Below are positions 1-10,159 of a DNA stretch of 50,573 bases, in pieces. Each line of letters begins with the position of its first letter. The first letter of the stretch is position 1. The stretch is from NCBI GenBank assembly GCA_900315955.1, contig ONBC01000029.1:1-50573 (forward strand), written 5' to 3'. The notes beneath the pieces are model-generated. The model saw only the letters and a list, made by a program, of their open reading frames with translations, ran no database searches and was not told where the DNA came from. Origin of the DNA: an uncultured Prevotella sp. Its GTDB lineage: Bacteria > Bacteroidota > Bacteroidia > Bacteroidales > Bacteroidaceae. Both the position numbers and the translations under genes were made by a program.

Positions 1-1484
1 GCCGTGCGGTAGGGGTTGAACGACTTGTCCGATCGGTAGACGGTCAAGCCTTTCTCCATGTTCTCCTTCGTGAATCTTCCGTTGAAGTATTCGCTTTTCC
101 AGTCTTCGATGGAGTTGGTGTTGTAGCCCATGCCAAGCTGATACATCGGGTTGGCAGCCGAATAGCCGCTTGCTGGCAGGTTGTCGCTCCGGCGGTTGAT
201 GAAGTTGGCACGTGAGCTGATCTTGATCCGCTTGCTCACAGGACTGTCGAAGCCAAAAGATACGGCATCGTCTACAAAGCCTGTGTTTGGGGTGATCCAG
301 TTGTTGCGCGTGTCGGTGAAGCTGAGACGGCCGGATGTGCCTTTGCCGTTGCCGCCCGTGATGGAGACGTTGTTGCGCAACGTCGTGCCCGTCTGGAAGA
401 ATCCGGTATACCAGTCGTCCTGATATTCCCAAGGCGTAGGTGTCCACATGCCGGTCTCCCAGTCGTAGGAGTTGTATTGATAGCGCGTCTTTCCCGCTCC
501 GAACTTTTCACCGAAACTGTAGCGTGAATAGTTGGAGCTCTGTGCCAAGCCTGCTGTCGACTCTGTGGCTTTCACGTCATGGATGGCATAGGGACTGAGG
601 CCCATGTCCGACCCCGAGCCGTATTCCTTTTGGAAGTCGGGCCAGTAGCTGGCAACCTCCCAGACGAGGGAAGAGCTGAGCGATACGCCCCATTTCTTTA
701 CGTTGCCACCGCCCTTGGTGGTGATGACGATAGCGCCGTTGCCGGCAGCCGAGCCATAAAGGGCAGTAGCCGCAGCACCTTTCAGCACTGTCACCGACTC
801 GATATCATCGGGGTTGATATCCGAAGCGCCGTTACCAAAGTCGACAGGTGCATCGGTATTGTTGTAGGTAGCACCACTTCCTGTAGCCACCGTTCCTGAC
901 TGGATGGGCACACCGTCTACGACGAAGAGCGCACCATTGTTGCCATGATTGAGAGAGTGGTCTCCACGGAGCGTGACACGCATGGTACCAAGAGGACCGG
1001 TGCCTGCCTGCGACATCTGCAAGCCGGCAACCTTACCGTTCATCTGCTCGAGCCAGTTGCCGGAAATACCTTTCGTGAGTTCTTTGTTGTCAAGTTTAGA
1101 AACGGAGTAGCCTAATGACTTCTCTTCACGCTTGATGCCAAGCGCCGTGACCACCACTTCGTTGAGGCTTTTGGATTCGGGCTTCATGATGACGCGGATG
1201 TCTTTCTTGTTGCCGGAAACAGAAAGTGTAGTGGTCTGATAGCCGAGGTAAGAAAAGCTGAGAGAAGGGTTCTGCCCGTTTACGGTAAGGGTAAATTTGC
1301 CGTCAATGTCTGTCACCGTTCCCGTCTTGGCGCCTTTCTGCTGTACGGTCACTCCTACCATGGGGGTAGAGCCGTCGGTGTCAAGTACACGCCCGGTGAC
1401 TTTCACCGTTTGACCGAACGCTGTCACCGTTGTAAAGAGTGACAGTGCTGTGACGGCAATCTTTACATGATGTTGTTTCTTCAT
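1..1484 (-). CDS. SusC/RagA-family TonB-linked outer membrane receptor, N-terminal part (C-terminus off the left edge)
   Basis: About 494 codons are visible and open to the window edge. Family members run near 1000 residues, so roughly the second half is missing. A signal peptide (MKKQHHVKIAVTALSLFTTVTAFGQ by position, residues 1-25) precedes a carboxypeptidase-regulatory-like domain (about 27-105; motif near LSFSYLGYQT), then a TonB-box-like stretch (SLNEVVVTALGIKRE) and the plug domain, with the typical VDGVPI and SVTVLKGAAATALYGS motifs. These proteins form the outer-membrane barrel of SusCD glycan or peptide importers and are energised by TonB. The SusD partner would be expected beyond the left edge, so the substrate cannot be judged. 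A -7 promoter box lies at 1515-1522. Confidence 0.93.
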   Translation of the reverse strand, partial: MKKQHHVKIAVTALSLFTTVTAFGQTVKVTGRVLDTDGSTPMVGVTVQQKGAKTGTVTDIDGKFTLTVNGQNPSLSFSYLGYQTTTLSVSGNKKDIRVIMKPESKSLNEVVVTALGIKREEKSLGYSVSKLDNKELTKGISGNWLEQMNGKVAGLQMSQAGTGPLGTMRVTLRGDHSLNHGNNGALFVVDGVPIQSGTVATGSGATYNNTDAPVDFGNGASDINPDDIESVTVLKGAAATALYGSAAGNGAIVITTKGGGNVKKWGVSLSSSLVWEVASYWPDFQKEYGSGSDMGLSPYAIHDVKATESTAGLAQSSNYSRYSFGEKFGAGKTRYQYNSYDWETGMWTPTPWEYQDDWYTGFFQTGTTLRNNVSITGGNGKGTSGRLSFTDTRNNWITPNTGFVDDAVSFGFDSPVSKRIKISSRANFINRRSDNLPASGYSAANPMYQLGMGYNTNSIEDWKSEYFNGRFTKENMEKGLTVYRSDKSFNPYRT

Positions 1485-1514
1485 ATTCGTACTGTTATAT
1501 TATTATTTTAGATG

Positions 1515-1522
1515 CAAAATTA
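1515..1522 (-). promoter_or_regulatory. Bacteroidota -7 box (TAATTTTG) for the SusC gene
   Basis: TAATTTTG read on the minus strand, about 30 nt upstream of the SusC ATG. No good -33 TTTG is seen at 19-21 nt spacing. Confidence 0.5.
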
Positions 1523-1571
1523 TTGATAAAATATTACGATAGGTTTTCAACAATGTTACAATCCGGTTTCT

Positions 1572-1640
1572 AATGTTAAGTGTTGAATGTTAAGTGTTGA
1601 ATGTTAAGTGTTGAATGTTGAGTGTTGAGTGTTGAATGTT
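1572..1640. repeat. 14-bp tandem repeat between SusC promoter and transporter stop codon
   Basis: Three perfect 14-bp copies of aatgttaagtgttg start at 1572, 1586 and 1600, followed by a decayed copy from 1614 and fragments to about 1640. The array lies upstream of the SusC promoter and ends 6 nt from the stop codon of the preceding transporter gene. A 14-bp repeat of similar layout occurs at 30121-30148. Confidence 0.9.
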
Positions 1641-1646
1641 GGTTGC

Positions 1647-3131
1647 TCAATTATCATATTTAATTTGCTCTGCGCGCTCATAGCCGTCGCGGGGTGCTTT
1701 CCACATGGAGATGAAGATGAACATACCGATGACCGCCACAGCGATGATCGTTTCGAAGACACGTGTCCAACCGTAGATGTCGGCTACGTAACCGACAAGC
1801 AGTCCAGAGAGGCCGGAACCGATATATCCTAAGATGCCCGCTATGCCGTTGGCTCTTGCTGATGCTTCCTTCGTAGCTTGTTTACCAAGTTCGATGCCGA
1901 TAAGTGCTTGAGGACCATAGATGCAGAAACCGGCTCCCACAAGTACGGCTGCTGTCAGGGAGAGGCTGGCACTGTGGGGCAATGCACGGAAGATGGTCAT
2001 GAACAGGGCTGCTCCGGCCATGCAGGCTACACACATGTGGTGGCCTTTGCCCTTGAAGATATGGTCGGTAGCCCACCCGGCGAAGAGCGTGCCGCAGATT
2101 CCGGCAATCTCGAAAGCGGCGACGGTCCAGCCTGCCTGCGAGATATCAAGACCGCGGCTCTCCGTGAGGAATTTGGGCCCCCAGTCGAGGATGCCCATGC
2201 GAACGATATAGACAAAGAGGTTGGCGATGCAGAAGGTCCATACCCAACGGTTCTTCCATACCATGACCTTCTCAAACTTTTTACGGTCTTTCTTGTTTTT
2301 TACGTCGATATTGCCGAGGGACGTACCAGGGAGGTCTGGAAGTCCTACTTCTTTGGGCTCATCGCGTAGGCCGAGGAAGATGAATGCTGATCCACAGAGT
2401 GCGATGATGGCAGGAATCCAGAAGCACCATTTCCAGGCACCTACATGTGCCGCATAGTTGAGTGCTTGTGCCGAGGCATTGGCCACGCTGTTGTTGGTCA
2501 GGTTTTGTGTTATGCGTGCCACGACAGCGGTGTTGGAACTCATGTCGGTGCCTAAGGATCCCATGATCGTGCCACAGACAATGACGGCCAAGGCCGCGCC
2601 TACCGAGTGGGACGTGTTCCAGATGGACATCTTTGTGGCCAGCTCCGACGGATGGATCCAGTGGGGCAGGATGCGGGCGCAGGGAGGATAACCCATTCCC
2701 TGGCAATACTGGTTGAAGATAATGACGATGCCCATGATAAGGATGAGCATCGACGTGAAGTCTGGACCATGGTCGGTCCCCGTCAGCCAAGTGCTGAGGT
2801 TCACGCCAAAGCCGAAAGCAAAGTTGGCGATGGCACAAAGCAACAGGCCGAGCGCCATGACGATGCGTCCTTTCACACGGTCAACGACGTAGCCATTGAT
2901 AAATCGAGACGTGCCATAGACCAAAGAGCCGCAAAACAAGATCCAGCCAAAGCTCTTGTTGGAGATGCCATATTCGCCGGTCAGCCCCGGCATGGCTAAA
3001 GAGAAGTTCTTGCGTACGAAGTAGAACATGGCATAGCCCAACATCGACACAAGTATCGTACGGGCCTGCCAGCCCATAAACTTCTTGCGTTGAGGGCCTA
3101 AACTACTGTAAACGTCTTCTTTCTTGTTCAT
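1647..3131 (-). CDS. MFS transporter of the organophosphate:phosphate antiporter type (GlpT/UhpC-like)
   Basis: A 494-residue polytopic inner-membrane protein with about 12 hydrophobic segments. Near residues 33-48 it has the OPA-family signature (YAMFYFVRKNFSLAMP), and a SRFINGYVVDR-like loop follows the second helix pair. Family members exchange glycerol-3-phosphate, hexose-phosphate or phosphoglycerate for phosphate. UhpC-type members act as sensors instead. Substrate cannot be assigned from sequence alone, and no glpQ or glpK lies beside it. Its own promoter sits about 140 nt upstream (3276-3307), leaving a leader that contains an 11-bp tandem repeat. Confidence 0.85.
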   Translation of the reverse strand: MNKKEDVYSSLGPQRKKFMGWQARTILVSMLGYAMFYFVRKNFSLAMPGLTGEYGISNKSFGWILFCGSLVYGTSRFINGYVVDRVKGRIVMALGLLLCAIANFAFGFGVNLSTWLTGTDHGPDFTSMLILIMGIVIIFNQYCQGMGYPPCARILPHWIHPSELATKMSIWNTSHSVGAALAVIVCGTIMGSLGTDMSSNTAVVARITQNLTNNSVANASAQALNYAAHVGAWKWCFWIPAIIALCGSAFIFLGLRDEPKEVGLPDLPGTSLGNIDVKNKKDRKKFEKVMVWKNRWVWTFCIANLFVYIVRMGILDWGPKFLTESRGLDISQAGWTVAAFEIAGICGTLFAGWATDHIFKGKGHHMCVACMAGAALFMTIFRALPHSASLSLTAAVLVGAGFCIYGPQALIGIELGKQATKEASARANGIAGILGYIGSGLSGLLVGYVADIYGWTRVFETIIAVAVIGMFIFISMWKAPRDGYERAEQIKYDN

Positions 3132-3170
3132 TTCTGTTTTAGTTCTGTTTTATTTCTGTATTAGTTCTTA
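3131..3170. repeat. 11-bp tandem repeat in the leader of the MFS gene
   Basis: Units tttctgtttta, gttctgtttta, tttctgtatta and a partial gttctta run head to tail immediately upstream of the MFS start codon. They occupy the place where a ribosome-binding region would be. Confidence 0.75.
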
Positions 3171-3275
3171 ATGGTTTGCTTTTATGATCAGTCTGCACTA
3201 TTTCTGTGAATCGAATGGCTTTATATAAGTTAGCAAGTACTTTCGATTTTTTGACGTACAGTTTTCAATATGAAA

Positions 3276-3307
3276 CAAAATTAATCAATTTCTTTGATAT
3301 AAACAAA
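3276..3307 (-). promoter_or_regulatory. Promoter of the MFS gene (-33 TTTG, -7 TAATTTTG)
   Basis: On the minus strand TTTG (3304-3307) is followed after 20 nt by TAATTTTG (3276-3283), the Bacteroidota sigma-ABfr arrangement. The predicted leader is about 140 nt. Confidence 0.6.
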
Positions 3308-3411
3308 ATATTATAATGACTTTCTGTCTTCTGTTTGTATTTTTTATATAAAATGTTAGGTTAACGGACATTTAATAGGTTGATTAGCGCCAATATTCCA
3401 TGATATTTTGG

Positions 3412-3419
3412 TAACTTTG
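3412..3419 (+). promoter_or_regulatory. -7 box (TAACTTTG) for argS
   Basis: TAACTTTG about 90 nt upstream of the chosen argS ATG. It places the transcription start near 3425, at or beyond the in-frame ATG at 3428, which argues against that earlier start. Confidence 0.6.
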
Positions 3420-3511
3420 CAACGGAAATGCATCGTAATATACATAAGACCACACATTATTATATATTACATCATATATTTAGTTATTCCGATTACAAAA
3501 ATAGAATAGAT

Positions 3512-5317
3512 ATGAATATTGAGAAAGAAATCAGCTCATCGGTGATAGCCACCGTGAAAGCGCTCTATGGTCAGGATGTACCTGAGAAGATGGTACAGCT
3601 GCAGAAGACGAAGCCCGGCTTTGAGGGTAACGTCACGCTTGTTGTCTTCCCCTTCCTGAAGATGTCACACAAGAAGCCGCAGGACACGGCGCAGGAGATC
3701 GGAGAGAAGCTTGTCAGCGACTGCAAGGCGGTGGCAGGATACAATGCCGTGGGTGGTTTCCTCAATCTCGTCATCGCCCCTGAGGCATGGCTGGGACTGC
3801 TCGACGACATCGACCGTGATCCCCATTATGGTGAGAAGGCTGTCACGAAGGACGCGCCGCTCATCATGGTGGAGTATTCATCGCCCAACACCAACAAGCC
3901 GCTGCACCTTGGTCACGTGCGTAACAACCTCTTGGGCTGGAGCCTGGCGAAGATCCTGGAGGCCAACGGCAACCACGTGGTGAAGACGAATATCGTCAAC
4001 GACCGTGGCATTCATATCATGAAGTCGATGCTTGCCTGGATCAAGTGGGGCAACGGCTGCACACCGGAGTCGACGGGCAAGAAAGGCGATCATCTCATCG
4101 GTGACTTCTATGTGCTTTTCGACAAGCATTATAAGGAGGAGTGTGCTGAGCTCGAGAAGAAATATGTGGCAGAAGGCCTGTCCGAGGACGAGGCCAAAAA
4201 GAAAGCCGAGCAGGAGGCACCGCTCATCCAGGAGGCGCACCACATGCTCGTCAAGTGGGAGGCCGGCGACAAGGACATCCGCGACCTTTGGGCGAAGATG
4301 AACAGTTGGGTCTATGCCGGTTTCGACGAGACCTACAAAGCCCTTGGCGTGAGCTTCGACAAGATCTATTATGAGAGCAACACGTACCTCGAGGGTAAGC
4401 GCAAGGTGATGGAGGGCTTGAAGAAAGGACTCTTCTATCAGAAGGAGGACGGCAGTATCTGGGCGGACCTTACGAAGGAAGGGCTCGACCAGAAGCTCCT
4501 CATCCGCTCCGACGGTACCACCGTCTATATGACTCAGGACATCGGCACGGCAGAGATGCGGTTCAACGATTATCCCATCGACAAGATGATCTACGTCGTG
4601 GGTAACGAGCAGAACTATCACTTCCAGGTGCTCTCCCTCCTTCTCGACCGCCTCGGGTTCAAATGGGGCAAGGATCTCGTCCATTTCTCCTACGGTATGG
4701 TGGAGCTGCCGAACGGTAAGATGAAGAGCCGTGAGGGAACGGTGGTGGATGCCGACGACCTCATCGCCTCCATGATCAGCGATGCCCGCAAGACGAGCGA
4801 GGAGCATGGACAGTCGAAGGAGTTCTCCGAGGCTGAGAAGCAGGAGATCGCCCGCATCGTGGGTCTGGGTGCCCTGAAGTATTTCATTCTGAAGGTTGAT
4901 GCCCGCAAGAACATGCTGTTCAATCCTGCTGAGTCGATCGATTTCAATGGTAACACGGGTCCCTTCATCCAGTACACGTATGCACGTATCCAGTCGATCC
5001 TGCGTAAGAGCCAGGGCACGGCGCTGGCGGAGGCTGCCGACTATGCACCCAACGCCAAGGAGGTGGAGCTTATCCAGAAGCTCGATGCTTTCAAGGTGGC
5101 TGTGGCGGATGCAGGACAGAACTACAACCCTGCCGGCATAGCCAACTACACGTATGAGCTCACGAAGCTCTTCAACCAGTTCTATCACGATTACAGCATC
5201 CTCTCCGCTGACACCGATGCAGAGAAGGCGTTCCGTTTGAAGCTCGCCCGCAACGTGGGAAAGACCATCAAGAACGCCATGGAGCTGCTCGGCATCGAAG
5301 TGCCGGAAAGAATGTAA
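3512..5317 (+). CDS. argS: Arginyl-tRNA synthetase
   Basis: Class I aminoacyl-tRNA synthetase that charges tRNA-Arg in the cytoplasm. With the start at 3512 it has 601 residues, near the usual family length. The N-terminal Add-1-type domain is followed by the HIGH motif as HLGH (132-135, within SPNTNKPLHLGHVRNN). The KMSKS region is degenerate, GKMKSREGT near 402-410, as is common in ArgS, and a C-terminal helical anticodon-binding (DALR) domain ends the protein. An in-frame ATG at 3428 exists, but the extension reads as non-coding A+T-rich leader and overlaps the predicted transcription start. An RNase H gene follows after 5 nt, so the two are probably co-transcribed. Confidence 0.96.
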   Translation: MNIEKEISSSVIATVKALYGQDVPEKMVQLQKTKPGFEGNVTLVVFPFLKMSHKKPQDTAQEIGEKLVSDCKAVAGYNAVGGFLNLVIAPEAWLGLLDDIDRDPHYGEKAVTKDAPLIMVEYSSPNTNKPLHLGHVRNNLLGWSLAKILEANGNHVVKTNIVNDRGIHIMKSMLAWIKWGNGCTPESTGKKGDHLIGDFYVLFDKHYKEECAELEKKYVAEGLSEDEAKKKAEQEAPLIQEAHHMLVKWEAGDKDIRDLWAKMNSWVYAGFDETYKALGVSFDKIYYESNTYLEGKRKVMEGLKKGLFYQKEDGSIWADLTKEGLDQKLLIRSDGTTVYMTQDIGTAEMRFNDYPIDKMIYVVGNEQNYHFQVLSLLLDRLGFKWGKDLVHFSYGMVELPNGKMKSREGTVVDADDLIASMISDARKTSEEHGQSKEFSEAEKQEIARIVGLGALKYFILKVDARKNMLFNPAESIDFNGNTGPFIQYTYARIQSILRKSQGTALAEAADYAPNAKEVELIQKLDAFKVAVADAGQNYNPAGIANYTYELTKLFNQFYHDYSILSADTDAEKAFRLKLARNVGKTIKNAMELLGIEVPERM

Positions 5318-5322
5318 AGCCC

Positions 5323-5760
5323 ATGGGAGGACCGCATTTGAATAAATCCTGGGCTGTCGACGCGGCTTGCTCCGGCAACCCGGGACCCATGGAATATCAG
5401 GGTGTCGACCTGGAGACAGGCCGACAACTCTTCCATTTCGGACCTTACTATCCCGATGGCTCAACAATCTATGGTACGAATAATATCGGAGAGTTTCTTG
5501 CTATTGTGCACGCTCTGGCACTCTTGGACAAGCAAGGTATCACGGACAAGACGATCTATTCCGATTCTTACAATGCCATCTTATGGGTGAAGAAGAAACA
5601 CTGTAAGACCAATTTGGAGCGAAGTGAGCGCACGGAGCCTCTTTTCGCCATTATTGCGCGTGCGGAGAAATGGCTCCGCACGCATGCTGTGAAAACACCC
5701 ATTATCCAGTGGCAGACGCGGCAGTGGGGAGATATCCCTGCCGACTTCGGGCGGAAATAG
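5323..5760 (+). CDS. Ribonuclease H-family protein (RNase HI-like)
   Basis: A 145-residue protein with the RNase H fold. The acidic catalytic set is visible: Asp in AVDAACSGNPGP (about residue 13), Glu in TNNIGEFLA, Asp in IYSDSYNA, and Asp in the C-terminal IPADFGRK. The family cleaves the RNA strand of RNA/DNA hybrids. It lacks the N-terminal hybrid-binding (viroplasmin) domain found in some longer Bacteroidota RNases H. It begins 5 nt after the argS stop and is probably translated from the same message. Whether it is the cell's main RNase HI or an accessory paralogue cannot be told here. Confidence 0.85.
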   Translation: MGGPHLNKSWAVDAACSGNPGPMEYQGVDLETGRQLFHFGPYYPDGSTIYGTNNIGEFLAIVHALALLDKQGITDKTIYSDSYNAILWVKKKHCKTNLERSERTEPLFAIIARAEKWLRTHAVKTPIIQWQTRQWGDIPADFGRK

Positions 5761-5807
5761 GGAGGCTGCGAGAAAAGGAAAGGCTGCGAAGAAGGGTGCA
5801 GCGGGCG

Positions 5808-5826
5808 GCAGCCGCACAGCGGCTGC
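5808..5826. terminator. Hairpin between convergent RNase H and PfkB genes
   Basis: Perfect 8-bp stem GCAGCCGC/GCGGCTGC with a 3-nt loop in the 96-bp convergent gap. No clear T-tract follows, so termination is only a suggestion. Confidence 0.4.
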
Positions 5827-5856
5827 TTACTGAACGGGCGCTACCCCTGTCACCCC

Positions 5857-6741
5857 TCAGCACCCGGCACTTAGCATTCGGCGCTTGATGTCTTCTATCG
5901 TTCCGTCGAACGGGCCGGAGTGCTCCAGCTTGAGGGAGCACATGGCGGAAGCGAAGCGCCCCGCCTCTTCGATATCCATCCCTTGCACGCGGCACCACAG
6001 ATAACCAGTGGAGAACGTGTCGCCGCAGCCCGTGGCATCGACAACGGCCTCGGGCTGGTAAGGCGGGATATCATAAAACCTGTTACCATCGTAGATGACG
6101 GCACCATAACTGCCGAGGGTCATCACCACCTCGCGCACGCCCATGGCTGCCAGACGTTTCCCTACCTCGTGGGTATCGCTGCTTCCCGCTATCGATACCA
6201 TCTCGCTCTCATTGAGTTTTAGGATACCCGTGCAGCGCAGCACGCGCTCTTTGTCTTTCCAGGCCACGGCGCGCACATCCTCGCCTACGACCTCACGCAG
6301 ATAACCTTGCACATCGATAGACACCGTGCCTTGGGTAGCAAGATATTCCACCACCTCCGGGGCGAAGTCGTCGGCAAGGAGCGAGCCAAGATGGAAAATC
6401 TTTGCCTGTAACGTTTTAACATCCTCGAGGGTGAACGGATCAGCCTTGGCGCGCACCTTCTGCGTGCGTCCGTTGAAATCATTGCCATAGATATTCTCGA
6501 AGAATACGGTGTGGCGACTCGGATAACAAATGGTATCCAAGCCTAACCGTTTAATCTTCTCTATATCCGCCTGGCTCTCTTCTCCGACCTTCGTCACGAG
6601 CTGATAGCTCACTTTCCGTGGCAGATGGCTCATGCCGTAGGTCATATAGAACGAGGTGCCGCCAGCCATGTAGACGGTCTTGTCGGGTGTGACGATCTTG
6701 TCACGGGTGATGTGGCCTATGCTGCAAATGTCATACATCAT
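5857..6741 (-). CDS. PfkB-family carbohydrate kinase
   Basis: A 294-residue sugar or nucleoside kinase of the ribokinase/PfkB fold. It shows the N-terminal Gly-Gly substrate motif (AGGTS, about 26-30) and the C-terminal PfkB signature DATGCGDTFSTGY (235-247), with the likely catalytic base Asp241 in the anion-hole motif. Substrate is not identifiable from the sequence. It is the last gene of the operon, 3 nt after the methyltransferase stop. Two consecutive ATG codons (6741, 6738) could serve as start. Confidence 0.88.
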   Translation of the reverse strand: MMYDICSIGHITRDKIVTPDKTVYMAGGTSFYMTYGMSHLPRKVSYQLVTKVGEESQADIEKIKRLGLDTICYPSRHTVFFENIYGNDFNGRTQKVRAKADPFTLEDVKTLQAKIFHLGSLLADDFAPEVVEYLATQGTVSIDVQGYLREVVGEDVRAVAWKDKERVLRCTGILKLNESEMVSIAGSSDTHEVGKRLAAMGVREVVMTLGSYGAVIYDGNRFYDIPPYQPEAVVDATGCGDTFSTGYLWCRVQGMDIEEAGRFASAMCSLKLEHSGPFDGTIEDIKRRMLSAGC

Positions 6742-6744
6742 TCT

Positions 6745-7281
6745 CTATCTTCTTTTTGCAAACTCCCATATAACGATTCCCGCCGTGATGCTTACGTTGA
6801 GACTGTGCTTCGTGCCATACTGCGGGATCTCGAGACAGCCGTCGCTCATGTCCACGACGCTCTGTTGCACGCCCTTGACCTCATTGCCGAGGATGACGGC
6901 AGCCGGGGCACCATGTTGGTAAAGCGCACTGTCAGCTAACTTGTCGAGCTTCGTCGACCCTTCGACCTGCTCGACGCTCCATACGAAATAACCCTTGTCG
7001 TGCAGTTCGCGCACCGCCTCCTGCGTGTCCTTGAAATAACGCCAGTCGACACTGTCCTCGCCTCCGAGTGCTGTCTTGTGGATCTCCGCGTTCGGGGGAC
7101 AGCCCGTCACACCACAGAGCCACACGGCTTCCACGCGGAAGGCATCGGCGGTACGGAACACGCTGCCGACGTTGTAGAGCGACCGCACATTGTCGAGCAC
7201 GACGATCAGCGGCAGCTTCTCAGCGGCCTTAAACTCGTCCACCGTCAGCCGGTGCATCTCTATGGTCTTGAGTTTTCGCAT
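6745..7281 (-). CDS. SpoU/TrmH-family RNA 2'-O-methyltransferase
   Basis: A 178-residue SPOUT methyltransferase that transfers methyl from SAM to a ribose 2'-OH of tRNA or rRNA. All three family motifs are present: motif 1 NVRSLYNVGSVFRTADAF (about 31-48), motif 2 ILGNEVKGV, and motif 3 IPQYGTKHSLNVSIT near the C-terminus, which forms the trefoil knot. It has no N-terminal substrate-binding extension, so it resembles the short TrmH/TrmL-like class. The exact modified nucleotide is not inferable. It lies 11 nt downstream of sufE. Confidence 0.9.
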   Translation of the reverse strand: MRKLKTIEMHRLTVDEFKAAEKLPLIVVLDNVRSLYNVGSVFRTADAFRVEAVWLCGVTGCPPNAEIHKTALGGEDSVDWRYFKDTQEAVRELHDKGYFVWSVEQVEGSTKLDKLADSALYQHGAPAAVILGNEVKGVQQSVVDMSDGCLEIPQYGTKHSLNVSITAGIVIWEFAKRR

Positions 7282-7292
7282 CTATAATGTAT

Positions 7293-7712
7293 TTATTTCA
7301 CACTATAGGCTAATGCATACGCCTTGATCTGCTTCACCATAGCCAGCAGACCATTGCTGCGGGTGGGGGAGAGGTGTTCGCGCAAACCTATCTTGTCGAT
7401 GAAGTAAAGGTCGGCCTCGAGGATCTCCGTCGGCGTGTGACCGCTGAGAACCTGGATGAGCAGCGCGATGATGCCTTTCACGATGAGGGCATCACTGTCG
7501 GCGGTGAACACGAGTTTGCCGTCGACATAGTCGCACTGAAGCCACACACGGCTCTGGCAGCCATCGATGAGGTTCTGCTCTGTTTTATATTTCTCGTTCA
7601 GGGGCTCGAGGTCGTTGCCCAGGTCGATGAGCATCTGGTATTTGTCCATCCAGTCGTCGAAGTCGCTGAACTCCTCGATGACCTCGTCCTGCAATTCATT
7701 AATTGTTTTCAT
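7293..7712 (-). CDS. sufE: SufE-family iron-sulfur cluster assembly sulfur acceptor
   Basis: A 139-residue SufE-fold protein. The sulfur-accepting cysteine is in GCQSRVWL (about residues 51-58), and the family motif HLSPTRSNGL is near the C-terminus. SufE takes persulfide sulfur from the cysteine desulfurase SufS for Fe-S cluster assembly. No sufBCDS genes are nearby; it sits inside a tRNA-related operon, 65 nt after the U32 gene, so its Suf partners must lie elsewhere. Confidence 0.92.
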   Translation of the reverse strand: MKTINELQDEVIEEFSDFDDWMDKYQMLIDLGNDLEPLNEKYKTEQNLIDGCQSRVWLQCDYVDGKLVFTADSDALIVKGIIALLIQVLSGHTPTEILEADLYFIDKIGLREHLSPTRSNGLLAMVKQIKAYALAYSVK

Positions 7713-7777
7713 GATGATATCTTCTTTCAGGGGTGGCTGTCACGGGGCGGTGCTTGTGCCGCCGTGATGTGCCATTG

Positions 7778-10100
<2,323 letters not shown>

Positions 10101-10159
10101 TTATTTCCCACTTATGCGGCGGTTTGCGGATAAAGTTTCTTCTTGTAGTGTGAAAGGTC

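Larger units (their letters stand above)
3171..3511. other. Divergent intergenic region between the MFS gene and argS
   Basis: A+T-rich spacer holding the divergent promoters listed separately (minus 3276-3307, plus 3412-3419). No other gene or structure is apparent. Confidence 0.6.

Noticed and set aside
3428-3511. N-terminal extension of argS
   Set aside because: It begins at the predicted transcription start and reads as A+T-rich leader with no family match.
3878-5467. Long antisense open frame (about 529 codons) across argS
   Set aside because: Leu/Val/His-rich shadow of the argS coding frame. argS has clear motifs.
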